The translations under genes and the position numbers were made by a program. A stretch of DNA of 9,571 bases from Holdemanella sp. Lineage in GTDB: Bacteria; Bacillota_I; Bacilli_A; Erysipelotrichales; Erysipelotrichaceae. Every line of letters starts with the position of its first letter. Position 1 is the first letter of the stretch. Positions 1 to 5,881 of the stretch are shown here, in pieces. Below the pieces are notes generated by a model, which saw only the letters and a list, made by a program, of their open reading frames with translations, ran no database searches and was not told the DNA's origin. Location of the stretch: the NCBI GenBank assembly GCA_021442845.1, contig JABUSD010000331.1:1-9571 (forward strand). Reading direction: 5' to 3'.

Positions 1-1
1 G

Positions 2-805
2 GCAAAAGATCGTGTTGCCTTAAAGATGATTGAGGATGCAGAAGATAAAGGAATACTGAAACCAGGCGCTACAATCATTGAACCAACAAGTGGAAATACA
101 GGCATTGGATTGGCCATGGTTGCCATCGCAAAAGGGTATAAAGCGCTTCTTACTTTGCCCGATACGATGAGTGAAGAAAGAAGGACATTATTAAATGCCT
201 ATGGGGCAAAGCTTGTATTAACCGATGGTAAAAAAGGAATGGCAGGCGCTATTGAGATGGCAGAACAGCTGCATAAAGAGATTGAAGGGTCAATGATTCT
301 GGGACAGTTTGACAATCCAGCCAATCCATTGGCTCATTTTGAAACAACAGGTCCTGAAATCTGGGAACAGACAGATGGAAACATTGATATTTTCATCGCA
401 ACCATTGGTACTGGCGGAACGATTACAGGAACAGGGGAATATTTAAAATCAAAGAATAAAAAAATTAAGGTTATCGGTGTAGAGCCTGCTACATCCCCTA
501 TGATTTCCAAAGGATATGCAGGGCCACATCTGATTCAGGGAATTGGTGCTAATTTTATTCCTAGTGTATTGAATACAGATATTTATGATGAAATTATCCC
601 AATTGAAAATGAAGATGCCTATACAGAGGGGGCTCGTTTTGGTACAACAGAAGGAATTCTTGTAGGAATTTCAAGTGGAGCGGCGTTAAAAGCGGCAATG
701 ATTGTCGCATCCCGTGAAGAAAACAAAGGGAAAAACATTGTGGTATTACTACCAGACAGTGGTGATCGTTACTTATCAACAGATATGTTTAAGAAGGGAA
801 TGTAA
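2..805 (+). CDS. cysK: Cysteine synthase (O-acetylserine sulfhydrylase), 5' end missing
   Basis: PLP enzyme that replaces the acetyl group of O-acetyl-L-serine with sulfide to make L-cysteine in the cytoplasm. The open frame continues to the left edge: the first readable residues are A-K-D-R, and in this family the lysine of the [S]-x-K-D-R motif (bases 5-7) forms the Schiff base with PLP, so roughly 40 N-terminal residues lie outside the window. Visible hallmarks are TSGNTG (bases 86-103, substrate-binding loop), QFDNPANP (near 305-328), the phosphate-binding loop GTGGTITG (407-430), GISSGAA near 670, and PDSGDRYLST near the C-terminus, whose serine normally contacts the PLP ring nitrogen. 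Residues from the Schiff-base lysine to the stop are all present without frameshift. The stop overlaps the next start (TAATG), which points to translational coupling with the MFS gene. No cysE is in view. Cystathionine beta-synthase-like relatives share the fold, but the motifs and length favour CysK. Confidence 0.93.
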   Translation, partial: AKDRVALKMIEDAEDKGILKPGATIIEPTSGNTGIGLAMVAIAKGYKALLTLPDTMSEERRTLLNAYGAKLVLTDGKKGMAGAIEMAEQLHKEIEGSMILGQFDNPANPLAHFETTGPEIWEQTDGNIDIFIATIGTGGTITGTGEYLKSKNKKIKVIGVEPATSPMISKGYAGPHLIQGIGANFIPSVLNTDIYDEIIPIENEDAYTEGARFGTTEGILVGISSGAALKAAMIVASREENKGKNIVVLLPDSGDRYLSTDMFKKGM

Positions 806-1992
806 TGTTTAATCGTTTTAAGGATGTATTTAGAGAGGATTCTTTTTATAAGATATTTTTCATCTCGTTATTGCTGACGGGATTAGGATATGGGGTATAC
901 AAAGGAGTCATTGATAACTATCTTGCAGAGATTGTACAGATGCAGGAGTTAGATAGAGGGATTGCTGAGTTTTTTAGGGAATTGCCAGGGCTAATGCTTG
1001 TATTTATCTTAGCTATGTTATATACATTTTCAGCAGAAAAAATCTATAAGTTAGGCGCAATTATCATGCTCATAGGGCTTGGTATGCTTTCTATTGTTCC
1101 ACCAAGCCGTGTGCTTGTCACAGTGGCAATCTGCATATATTCCTTAGGAGAACATATTCAGCTAGGTATGAAAAACACATTAACGCTCACCTATGCCAAA
1201 GAAAATCAGGGTGGTACAGCTTTGGGTCATCAAAGCTCTATATATCAGATTGGTACATTAGCTGGATATATAATCTTAATTGTACTATTTCCAAAATTTC
1301 CTAACTTTAAGCTTTATTTTATACTGGCTGGAATTCTTATGGCAATTGGGGCAATCTATGCGTTTCGTATCAAAGGGGAATCAAAGACGGATGATAGTAA
1401 AAGCCGCTTCTATTTCCGAAAGAAATTTACTAAGTTCTATATGCTAGAAGTGTTTTATGGTGCAAGAAAACAAGTGTTTTTTACATTTGGACCCTATGTT
1501 CTGATTCTATTCTATGGGGCAAACACACAGGTTATCAGTTTATTGTTTAGTATTTCTGCAATCTCCTGTTATTTCCTCGCACCGATGATAGGAAAGATTA
1601 TTGACAGGCTTGGATATAAGATTGTCATGGTATCTGATACATTGATACTGGTTGTTGTCTGTTTCTTCTATGGGTTTGCACATCATCTCTTTCCAATGCA
1701 TATCGCCTTTGTAATCTGCTGTATCAATTATATTCTGGATTCCATTATTTCTTTGGCATCCATGGCGTCTAATGTATATGTCCAGGATATTTCGGATAGT
1801 CCTGAAGAGATGCGTGCAACAATTTCCACAGGGATTTCAGTCAATCATTTGATTACTGTATTGATTGCGCTATTTGGAGGATGGATCTGGCATGCATTGG
1901 GCATTGAGACTTTATTTATGTTTTCGGCAGTGTTAGGACTTTGCAACAGTGCATACGCTGCTACAATAAAGACAGGGAAGAAAAGAGGATAA
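805..1992 (+). CDS. MFS-type membrane transporter, substrate unknown
   Basis: A 395-residue, very hydrophobic protein with about 12 predicted membrane segments in two halves, separated by a basic cytoplasmic loop at residues about 189-212; this is the usual major facilitator superfamily layout and length. A motif-A-like loop is clear in the second half (GKIIDRLGYK, residues 263-272), where it joins two membrane segments; the equivalent loop in the first half (around residues 75-84, SAEKIYKLG) is degenerate. The start ATG overlaps the cysK stop by one base and has AAGAAGGGA at 791-799, so the start is well supported. Being coupled to cysK could hint at export or uptake of a sulfur compound or amino acid, but that is inference from position only and neighbouring rsmD shows the operon is functionally mixed. 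MFS membership is fairly secure; the substrate cannot be read from the sequence. Confidence 0.82.
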   Translation: MFNRFKDVFREDSFYKIFFISLLLTGLGYGVYKGVIDNYLAEIVQMQELDRGIAEFFRELPGLMLVFILAMLYTFSAEKIYKLGAIIMLIGLGMLSIVPPSRVLVTVAICIYSLGEHIQLGMKNTLTLTYAKENQGGTALGHQSSIYQIGTLAGYIILIVLFPKFPNFKLYFILAGILMAIGAIYAFRIKGESKTDDSKSRFYFRKKFTKFYMLEVFYGARKQVFFTFGPYVLILFYGANTQVISLLFSISAISCYFLAPMIGKIIDRLGYKIVMVSDTLILVVVCFFYGFAHHLFPMHIAFVICCINYILDSIISLASMASNVYVQDISDSPEEMRATISTGISVNHLITVLIALFGGWIWHALGIETLFMFSAVLGLCNSAYAATIKTGKKRG

Positions 1993-1995
1993 AAA

Positions 1996-2556
1996 ATGAG
2001 AGTTATTTCGGGAAGTGCGAAAGGACATAAGTTAAATGCACCGGAAGGATTGCACACAAGACCAATAACCGATCAGATTAAACAGGCGTTATTCAATTCA
2101 TGGCAGTTTATGATTCGTGGATGTGATTTCCTGGATTTATTTTCTGGCTCTGGCTCTATGGGAATAGAAGCTATGTCTCGTGGAGCTCGATATACGGTCA
2201 TGGTGGATAATGATACAACGGCCATTACTGTTATTCAAGGGAATATTAAAGCATGTAAGCTTAATGCATGTAACCATAAAGTATGCAAGGAAGATGTGTT
2301 TGCCTCGATTGCACGAATGGTTTCCAACAAGGAAACTTTTGATATCATCTATCTGGATCCTCCATTTACGGTTGAATCTATTTTTCATCCAGTTATGGAA
2401 GCATTATCAGATGGTAAACTATTAAAAGAAGATGGGCTTATCGCAATTAGAACACCAAAAGAATTGGAATTAAATGATGAATATGGTGTATTAATTCGCT
2501 ATAAACAAAAAAAATATGGTATTTCCATGATGCATTTCTATGAAGTAAAGAAATAA
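1996..2556 (+). CDS. rsmD: 16S rRNA (guanine(966)-N(2))-methyltransferase
   Basis: SAM-dependent enzyme that methylates N2 of G966 (E. coli numbering) of 16S rRNA during 30S assembly. The 186-residue length is typical. The N-terminus MRVISGSAKGHKL and the TRPITDQIKQALFN segment (residues 21-34) are family signatures; the SAM-binding motif I is FLDLFSGSGSMGIEA (45-59), the acidic residue closing the second strand is in VDND (70-73), and the catalytic DPPF motif is at 121-124. AGAGGA at 1984-1989 sits about 6 bases before the ATG, and only 3 bases separate it from the upstream stop. In many Bacillota rsmD is followed by coaD (phosphopantetheine adenylyltransferase); here a membrane protein follows instead, so that common pairing is not kept. 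Confidence 0.95.
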   Translation: MRVISGSAKGHKLNAPEGLHTRPITDQIKQALFNSWQFMIRGCDFLDLFSGSGSMGIEAMSRGARYTVMVDNDTTAITVIQGNIKACKLNACNHKVCKEDVFASIARMVSNKETFDIIYLDPPFTVESIFHPVMEALSDGKLLKEDGLIAIRTPKELELNDEYGVLIRYKQKKYGISMMHFYEVKK

Positions 2557-2568
2557 AAGGAGAGGGAT

Positions 2569-3075
2569 ATGAGTAAACAGAAAATGACAAAAGATATAAT
2601 TCCAGAGGATTTTACCTTGTTTCTAGCATTTGTTGATGCGATTCCTGTGATTTTCTTTGGCCTAAGCATGATAAAAATTGGAATGTTATTTAATAGCTTT
2701 CTATTTCTTGCTGGTGCTATTCTCTGTTTTGTAGGTGGAGCAGGAAAAGTACTTTGGAAAATAATCGTTGTGTTATATAAAAAGAATATCTGGTTTCTCT
2801 TTGTACAGATGCGTATATTGATGCCGGCAGGATTTATTTTGATGTTGTTGTCCTTGTTTATTGACTATCAGAAAATAAACTTGAATTCCATCATCCAGAA
2901 AATTGTTTCCTTTCCATCCTGCATTTTCTTTCTATTGGGATTGGCAGGTATGATTTTGATGTTTATATTTGCAAAAAAACTGGATAGTTCAGATGTAAAA
3001 GCAAACTGGATTGAACAGCTGACAAATGGGATTTCCCAGATTTGTATCTTTATTGGAATTGTACTAATGAAATAA
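2569..3075 (+). CDS. Hypothetical multi-pass membrane protein
   Basis: I do not recognise this 168-residue protein. It has a short polar N-terminus and about five hydrophobic stretches (roughly residues 16-36, 38-58, 84-100, 115-135 and 152-168, with a further amphipathic stretch at 60-76), short basic loops (KK at 71-72 and 136-137) and a C-terminus that ends within or right after the last membrane segment. No catalytic or binding motif is visible. The start is supported by AAGGAGAGG at 2557-2565 and the 12-base gap to rsmD, so it is probably the last gene of the cysK-MFS-rsmD transcript. Codon use and composition resemble its neighbours. No clear terminator follows it before the next promoter. 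Confidence 0.75.
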   Translation: MSKQKMTKDIIPEDFTLFLAFVDAIPVIFFGLSMIKIGMLFNSFLFLAGAILCFVGGAGKVLWKIIVVLYKKNIWFLFVQMRILMPAGFILMLLSLFIDYQKINLNSIIQKIVSFPSCIFFLLGLAGMILMFIFAKKLDSSDVKANWIEQLTNGISQICIFIGIVLMK

Positions 3076-3126
3076 CGAATGGGTGAATATGACAAATAAT
3101 GTCTATATCTATGAGTTTGAATAGTG

Positions 3127-3132
3127 TATAAT
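3127..3132 (+). promoter_or_regulatory. -10 box of a promoter for the 58-codon gene
   Basis: A perfect TATAAT lies 24 bases before the small gene's ATG, predicting a transcription start near 3139 and a short leader holding the ribosome site. The position where a -35 box is expected (about 3103-3110, CTATATCT) is a poor match to TTGACA, and there is no TGn extension, so the promoter is supported mainly by the -10 box and its spacing. Confidence 0.5.
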
Positions 3133-3155
3133 AATAAAAAACAAAGGGGTACACT

Positions 3156-3332
3156 ATGAAGAGCTACAGCGAATATGAACAATTAAGCAAGATGAGGGAA
3201 ATGGTCAGTCCTGAACAGGAAAGACTGATGATGTTAAGAGAAATGGTGGATTCTGGGGTTCTTCCATTATCGCTTGCCTGCTTGAGATCGGGTTTAACTG
3301 AAATAGAGTTTAAAGAAAAAACGGATAAATAG
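3156..3332 (+). CDS. Small protein of 58 residues, function unknown
   Basis: A 58-codon reading frame starting MKSYSEYEQLSK and ending EFKEKTDK. Support for a real gene: AAAGGGG at 3143-3149 spaced 6 bases from the ATG, a TATAAT promoter element directly upstream, and an intrinsic terminator beginning one base after the TAG stop, so the frame fills its own transcription unit almost exactly. The protein is charged, soluble and Met-rich, with two predicted helices. There is a loose internal echo: KMREMVSPE (12-20) and MLREMVDSG (26-34). The C-terminal part (SGVLPLSLACLRSGLTEIEFKE) reads like a small helix-turn-helix or the short helical tails that end 'GLs-x-EEF' in several bacterial proteins; this is a resemblance, not an assignment. 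It could be a small regulator or an antitoxin-like protein, but no toxin partner is adjacent. Confidence 0.68.
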   Translation: MKSYSEYEQLSKMREMVSPEQERLMMLREMVDSGVLPLSLACLRSGLTEIEFKEKTDK

Positions 3333-3362
3333 AAGCAGAACGGGAGTTCTGCTTTTTATTTT
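3333..3362 (+). terminator. Intrinsic terminator after the small gene
   Basis: A perfect 9-bp stem, AAGCAGAAC (3333-3341) with GTTCTGCTT (3346-3354), closes a GGGA loop and is followed by a U-rich tail (TTTATTTTC). It starts directly after the TAG of the 58-codon gene and insulates the sugar operon from upstream transcription. Confidence 0.9.
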
Positions 3363-3370
3363 CGGCAAGT

Positions 3371-3386
3371 ACTAAAACGATTTAGT
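3371..3386 (+). promoter_or_regulatory. Candidate LacI-family operator, upstream site
   Basis: ACTAAAACGATTTAGT is an inverted repeat centred on CG with 7 of 8 base pairs symmetrical. An even palindrome with a central CG is the usual form of operators bound by LacI-family proteins. It lies about 120 bases before the predicted transcription start of the sugar operon, whose last gene encodes a LacI-family regulator. Assignment to that regulator is inference. Confidence 0.6.
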
Positions 3387-3443
3387 TTAAATGATACCGA
3401 TAAAATAGGTTTTAATGTACTAAAATAACGAATATATGGAAAA

Positions 3444-3458
3444 ATGTAACCGTTTGCG
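3444..3458 (+). promoter_or_regulatory. Catabolite-responsive element (cre), CcpA site
   Basis: ATGTAACCGTTTGCG matches the established cre consensus WTGNAANCGNWNNCW at 14 of 15 positions, failing only at the last. It ends 9 bases before the -35 box; its centre is about 50 bases before the predicted start. CcpA sites in that position can activate as well as repress in Bacillota, so the sign of control is not certain, though repression by preferred sugars is the simplest expectation for a sugar transporter. A site for the operon's own LacI-type protein is the alternative reading. Confidence 0.62.
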
Positions 3459-3467
3459 ATTTTTATA

Positions 3468-3495
3468 TTGACATTTTGCGAAAATATGTAATAAT
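3468..3495 (+). promoter_or_regulatory. Sigma-A type promoter of the sugar transport operon
   Basis: A perfect -35 box TTGACA (3468-3473), 16-base spacer and a -10 box AATAAT (3490-3495, 5 of 6 matches to TATAAT) preceded by TGT, i.e. an extended -10. The predicted start is near 3502, giving a leader of about 60 bases ahead of the binding-protein gene. Confidence 0.75.
3473..3485 (+). promoter_or_regulatory. Palindrome inside the promoter spacer, possible operator
   Basis: ATTTT-GCG-AAAAT has five perfectly paired flanking positions and lies between the -35 and -10 boxes, where a bound repressor would block RNA polymerase. Its TTTGCGA also occurs 22 bases upstream inside the cre match (3453-3459). 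AT-rich palindromes arise readily by chance, so this is tentative. Confidence 0.35.
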
Positions 3496-3502
3496 AAAGA
3501 TA

Positions 3503-3516
3503 CGAAATCGATTAAG
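3503..3516 (+). promoter_or_regulatory. Candidate LacI-family operator at the transcription start
   Basis: CGAAATCGATTAAG contains the perfect 8-bp palindrome AATCGATT (3506-3513) centred on CG, with 5 of 7 pairs symmetrical over the full 14 bases. It is centred about 8 bases downstream of the predicted start, a classic place for repression. Its core shares the CGATT half with the upstream site at 3371-3386. Confidence 0.5.
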
Positions 3517-3528
3517 TTTTATTCGAAA

Positions 3529-3548
3529 TTTAGTCGCTACATACTAAA
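3529..3548 (+). other. Weak inverted repeat in the operon leader
   Basis: TTTAGT (3529-3534) and ACTAAA (3543-3548) form a 6-bp stem with an 8-base loop, ending 3 bases before the Shine-Dalgarno AAGGAGG (3552-3558). It is AU-rich and weak as RNA, so it may instead be a divergent pair of the half-sites seen upstream, or chance. Confidence 0.3.
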
Positions 3549-3563
3549 AATAAGGAGGAGAGT

Positions 3564-4871
3564 ATGAAGAAAGCAATGAAGGGTGTTTTAGCGGCTGCCA
3601 CTTGTTTATCAATCATAGGTTGCGGTTCAAAAACAACAGAAACAAAATCGGGAGAAGAAGGAAAAGTATTTAACATTTATGCATGGAATGAAGAATTTAA
3701 GGGCTTCTTTGAAAAGTATTATAAGGTTCCAGAAGGTGTTGAAGTTAAATGGACAATTGTTCCATCAGACAATGGAGCTTATCAGGAAGCTTTAGATGCT
3801 GCATTAACAAATCAGGCGAATGCAAAAGATGATGAAAAAGTTGACATGTTCTTAGCTGAAGCAGATTATATCTTAAAGTATACAAACGCTGATGTAACAC
3901 AGGATATTAAGGCATTGGGTGTTACTGATTTCTCTAATACATACCAGTATACAGTTGAAGCTGCTTCTGATTCAAATGGAACAGTTAAGGGTGTTTCATT
4001 CCAGTGTTGTCCATCTGCATTAATTTATCGTCGCTCTATTGCGAAGGATGTATTAGGAACTGATGATCCTGCACAGGTTCAGGAAGCATTAAACAGCTGG
4101 GAAAAATTCGATGCAGTTGCACAACAGGCTAAAGACAAAGGATATTTAATGACTCCATCATATGCAGAAACTTATCGTGTATTCTCTAATAATGTATCAT
4201 CTCCATGGGTAGATGCGGATAAGAATTTACAGATGGATCCACAGATTACAGCTTGGATGGATCAGGCTGAAAATTATGTCAAGAATGAATATACATTAAC
4301 AGAAGGTATCTGGGATGCTGGAAAGAATGAACAAATGGGTAAAGATGGAAAGGCTATGTGCTTCTTCGGACCTGCTTGGTATTTCAACTTCTGTATGGGA
4401 CCTGCTCATGATGAAAAAACAGGAACTATTGGCGACTGGGCTATCTGTGAAGGACCTCAAGCTCACTTCTGGGGAGGAACTTGGCTATTAGCTCCTACAG
4501 GAACTGACAACCCAACTATGTTAGCTGACGTTATGAATACATTCATCAATGATGAAGAAGTATGTAAGAATTTGATCGTTAATGAAGCACAGTTTACAAA
4601 CAACCAGAAAGTTAACAACGAAGTTGCTGCTGATGCTAACTACAAATCAGATTTCTTAGGTGGACAAAATGACGTTGCTATCTTTGCTGAATTAGCTAAG
4701 AATATCAAATTCCAGAATGTTACTATCTACGATCAGTACATGAACGAAGGATTACAGACTAACTATGTAGAATTCCTAAAGGGAACTGTATCTAAAGAAA
4801 AAGCATTGGATAATTTCTACAAGTACATCAATGAAAAGATTCCAGGAATTAAAACGCCAGAATCTAAATAA
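3564..4871 (+). CDS. Sugar ABC transporter substrate-binding lipoprotein
   Basis: Extracellular solute-binding protein of a CUT1-type carbohydrate importer, anchored to the outer face of the membrane by a lipid. The N-terminus MKKAMKGVLAAATCLSIIGC is a lipoprotein signal peptide with lipobox I-I-G-C; cleavage would leave Cys20 as the acylated first residue, followed by a short polar linker. At 435 residues it has the usual size of family 1 binding proteins. The mature part begins with a VFNIYAWNEEF strand typical of the fold, and residues 265-307 are rich in aromatics (FFGPAWYFNF, HFWGGTW), as expected for stacking on sugar rings. There are six more cysteines (148, 149, 266, 277, 295, 334), more than usual. 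The start is set by AAGGAGG five bases upstream. Permease and ATPase genes follow. Codons shift towards GCT and C-ending forms in the second half, fitting high expression. The ligand is not identifiable. Confidence 0.92.
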   Translation: MKKAMKGVLAAATCLSIIGCGSKTTETKSGEEGKVFNIYAWNEEFKGFFEKYYKVPEGVEVKWTIVPSDNGAYQEALDAALTNQANAKDDEKVDMFLAEADYILKYTNADVTQDIKALGVTDFSNTYQYTVEAASDSNGTVKGVSFQCCPSALIYRRSIAKDVLGTDDPAQVQEALNSWEKFDAVAQQAKDKGYLMTPSYAETYRVFSNNVSSPWVDADKNLQMDPQITAWMDQAENYVKNEYTLTEGIWDAGKNEQMGKDGKAMCFFGPAWYFNFCMGPAHDEKTGTIGDWAICEGPQAHFWGGTWLLAPTGTDNPTMLADVMNTFINDEEVCKNLIVNEAQFTNNQKVNNEVAADANYKSDFLGGQNDVAIFAELAKNIKFQNVTIYDQYMNEGLQTNYVEFLKGTVSKEKALDNFYKYINEKIPGIKTPESK

Positions 4872-4895
4872 TGAATTAGAACTATCAATTATTAG

Positions 4896-4927
4896 AAATC
4901 AGTGGTAGCAAGCCTACCACTGATTTT
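4896..4927 (+). terminator. Intercistronic hairpin, partial terminator or mRNA stabiliser
   Basis: AAATCAGTGGTAG (4896-4908) pairs perfectly with CTACCACTGATTT (4914-4926) over 13 bp around a CAAGC loop. Only four U residues follow before ACTAAAA, so it is probably a leaky terminator or a 3' end protector rather than a full stop. Placed between the binding-protein and permease genes, it fits the well-known need for more binding protein than membrane components. Confidence 0.82.
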
Positions 4928-4955
4928 ACTAAAAGAATATGGATGGAGGGTTAAA

Positions 4956-5879
4956 ATGAAGAAAGGGAAACAGCAGCCCATTAGCTATGCGAAATGGGGC
5001 TATATATTCATTATTCCATTCTTTGTAGTTTATATCATCTTTACGTTATACCCACAGATTTTAACATTCTATAACAGTTTCTTTGAAAACTATAAGGAAG
5101 GACTTACACAAGTTGGACCAAACTTTGTTGGACTTGATAACTACATTCAATTGTTATCTCCAGGATCTGATGGAACAATTGATATCTTTAAATATTTTGG
5201 AAACACTATGATCATGTGGATTGCAGGGGCCATTCCACAGTTTGTTGTTGCGCTTCTTCTTGCGTTGATTTTCACAAGTTCAAGACTTAAATTGAAGGGT
5301 CAGGGATTCGCAAAAGCAGTAATCTATATGCCAAACTTAATTATGGCATCGGCATTTGCTATGTTGTTTTTCTCGCTGTTCTCTACAGTAGGACCTATTA
5401 ATAAGATGCTGATTGACAGTGGAATACTGGATAAGGCAATTGACTTCGCATCAATAAAAATTACAGCACGTGGATTGGTTGCGGTAATGAACTTCATCAT
5501 GTGGTTTGGAAATACAACGATTGTATTAATGGCTGGAATTATGGGTATTGATGAAGCTTTGTTCGAGTCAGCTCGTATTGACGGGGCAACTTCTACACAT
5601 GTATTCACAGATATCACGCTTCCATTATTAAGACCAATTCTTGTATATGTAATGATCACATCTTTAATTGGTGGTCTGCAGATGTTTGATGTTCCACAGG
5701 TATTATCAAAAGGTGTTGGTATGCCAGACAGAAGTACATTTACAGTTGTAATGTATTTGAATAATTATTTAGGTGGATCTAAAAACTATGGTATGGCAGG
5801 CGCAATATCTGTAATTCTATTTGTAATTACAGGTATTCTATCAATTCTTGTATTTAAGCTAATGAAGAAGGAGGATTAA
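4956..5879 (+). CDS. Sugar ABC transporter permease, MalF-type
   Basis: First inner-membrane subunit of the CUT1 importer, 307 residues, about six membrane segments, the first at residues about 13-33 (GYIFIIPFFVVYIIFTLY). The cytoplasmic EAA loop that docks on the ATPase is visible as E-S-A-R-I-D-G (204-210) followed by ITLPLLRP (220-227). The ATG at 4956 is chosen because GGAGGG (4945-4950) lies five bases upstream and the protein then starts with the usual short basic tail before the first membrane segment. A longer frame opens at a GTG at 4902, but that codon lies inside the hairpin stem and has no ribosome site. Two bases separate its stop from the next gene. Confidence 0.93.
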   Translation: MKKGKQQPISYAKWGYIFIIPFFVVYIIFTLYPQILTFYNSFFENYKEGLTQVGPNFVGLDNYIQLLSPGSDGTIDIFKYFGNTMIMWIAGAIPQFVVALLLALIFTSSRLKLKGQGFAKAVIYMPNLIMASAFAMLFFSLFSTVGPINKMLIDSGILDKAIDFASIKITARGLVAVMNFIMWFGNTTIVLMAGIMGIDEALFESARIDGATSTHVFTDITLPLLRPILVYVMITSLIGGLQMFDVPQVLSKGVGMPDRSTFTVVMYLNNYLGGSKNYGMAGAISVILFVITGILSILVFKLMKKED

Positions 5880-5881
5880 TT

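Larger units (their letters stand above)
3369..3549 (+). repeat. Cluster of ACTAAA / TTTAGT words before the sugar operon
   Basis: The hexamer ACTAAA or its complement TTTAGT occurs five times in this stretch: 3371-3376, 3381-3386 (inverted, forming the upstream operator), 3419-3424, 3529-3534 (inverted) and 3543-3548. GTACTAAAA is repeated exactly at 3369-3377 and 3417-3425, 48 bases apart. AT-rich sequence makes some recurrence likely by chance, but the pairing into inverted repeats is suggestive of protein-binding half-sites. Confidence 0.45.

Noticed and set aside
2180..2425. 81-codon + strand frame inside rsmD
   Set aside because: Fully contained in a strongly supported gene in another frame, with no ribosome site or recognisable domain.
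2868..3182. Minus-strand 104-codon frame over the end of the 168-residue gene and the small-gene promoter
   Set aside because: No promoter or ribosome site on that strand, and the + strand has a coherent gene, promoter and small gene there.
3369..3549. CRISPR-like array from the repeated ACTAAA words
   Set aside because: Repeats are 6-9 bases, irregularly spaced and in mixed orientation, with no cas genes; they look like binding half-sites.
3363..3563. Riboswitch or T-box in the leader of the sugar operon
   Set aside because: The predicted leader is only about 60 bases, with one weak stem and none of the conserved riboswitch cores; DNA-level operators explain the sequence better.
4902..4955. 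Longer N-terminus for the MalF-type permease starting at GTG 4902
   Set aside because: The GTG lies inside the 13-bp hairpin stem, has no ribosome site, and would add a non-family segment before the basic tail; ATG 4956 has GGAGGG five bases upstream.
5324..5659. Minus-strand open frames opposite cysK, MFS, rsmD, both permeases, ATPase and regulator
   Set aside because: All are antisense to well-supported genes, lack ribosome sites and show no domain-like composition; they are shadows of the + strand coding pattern.
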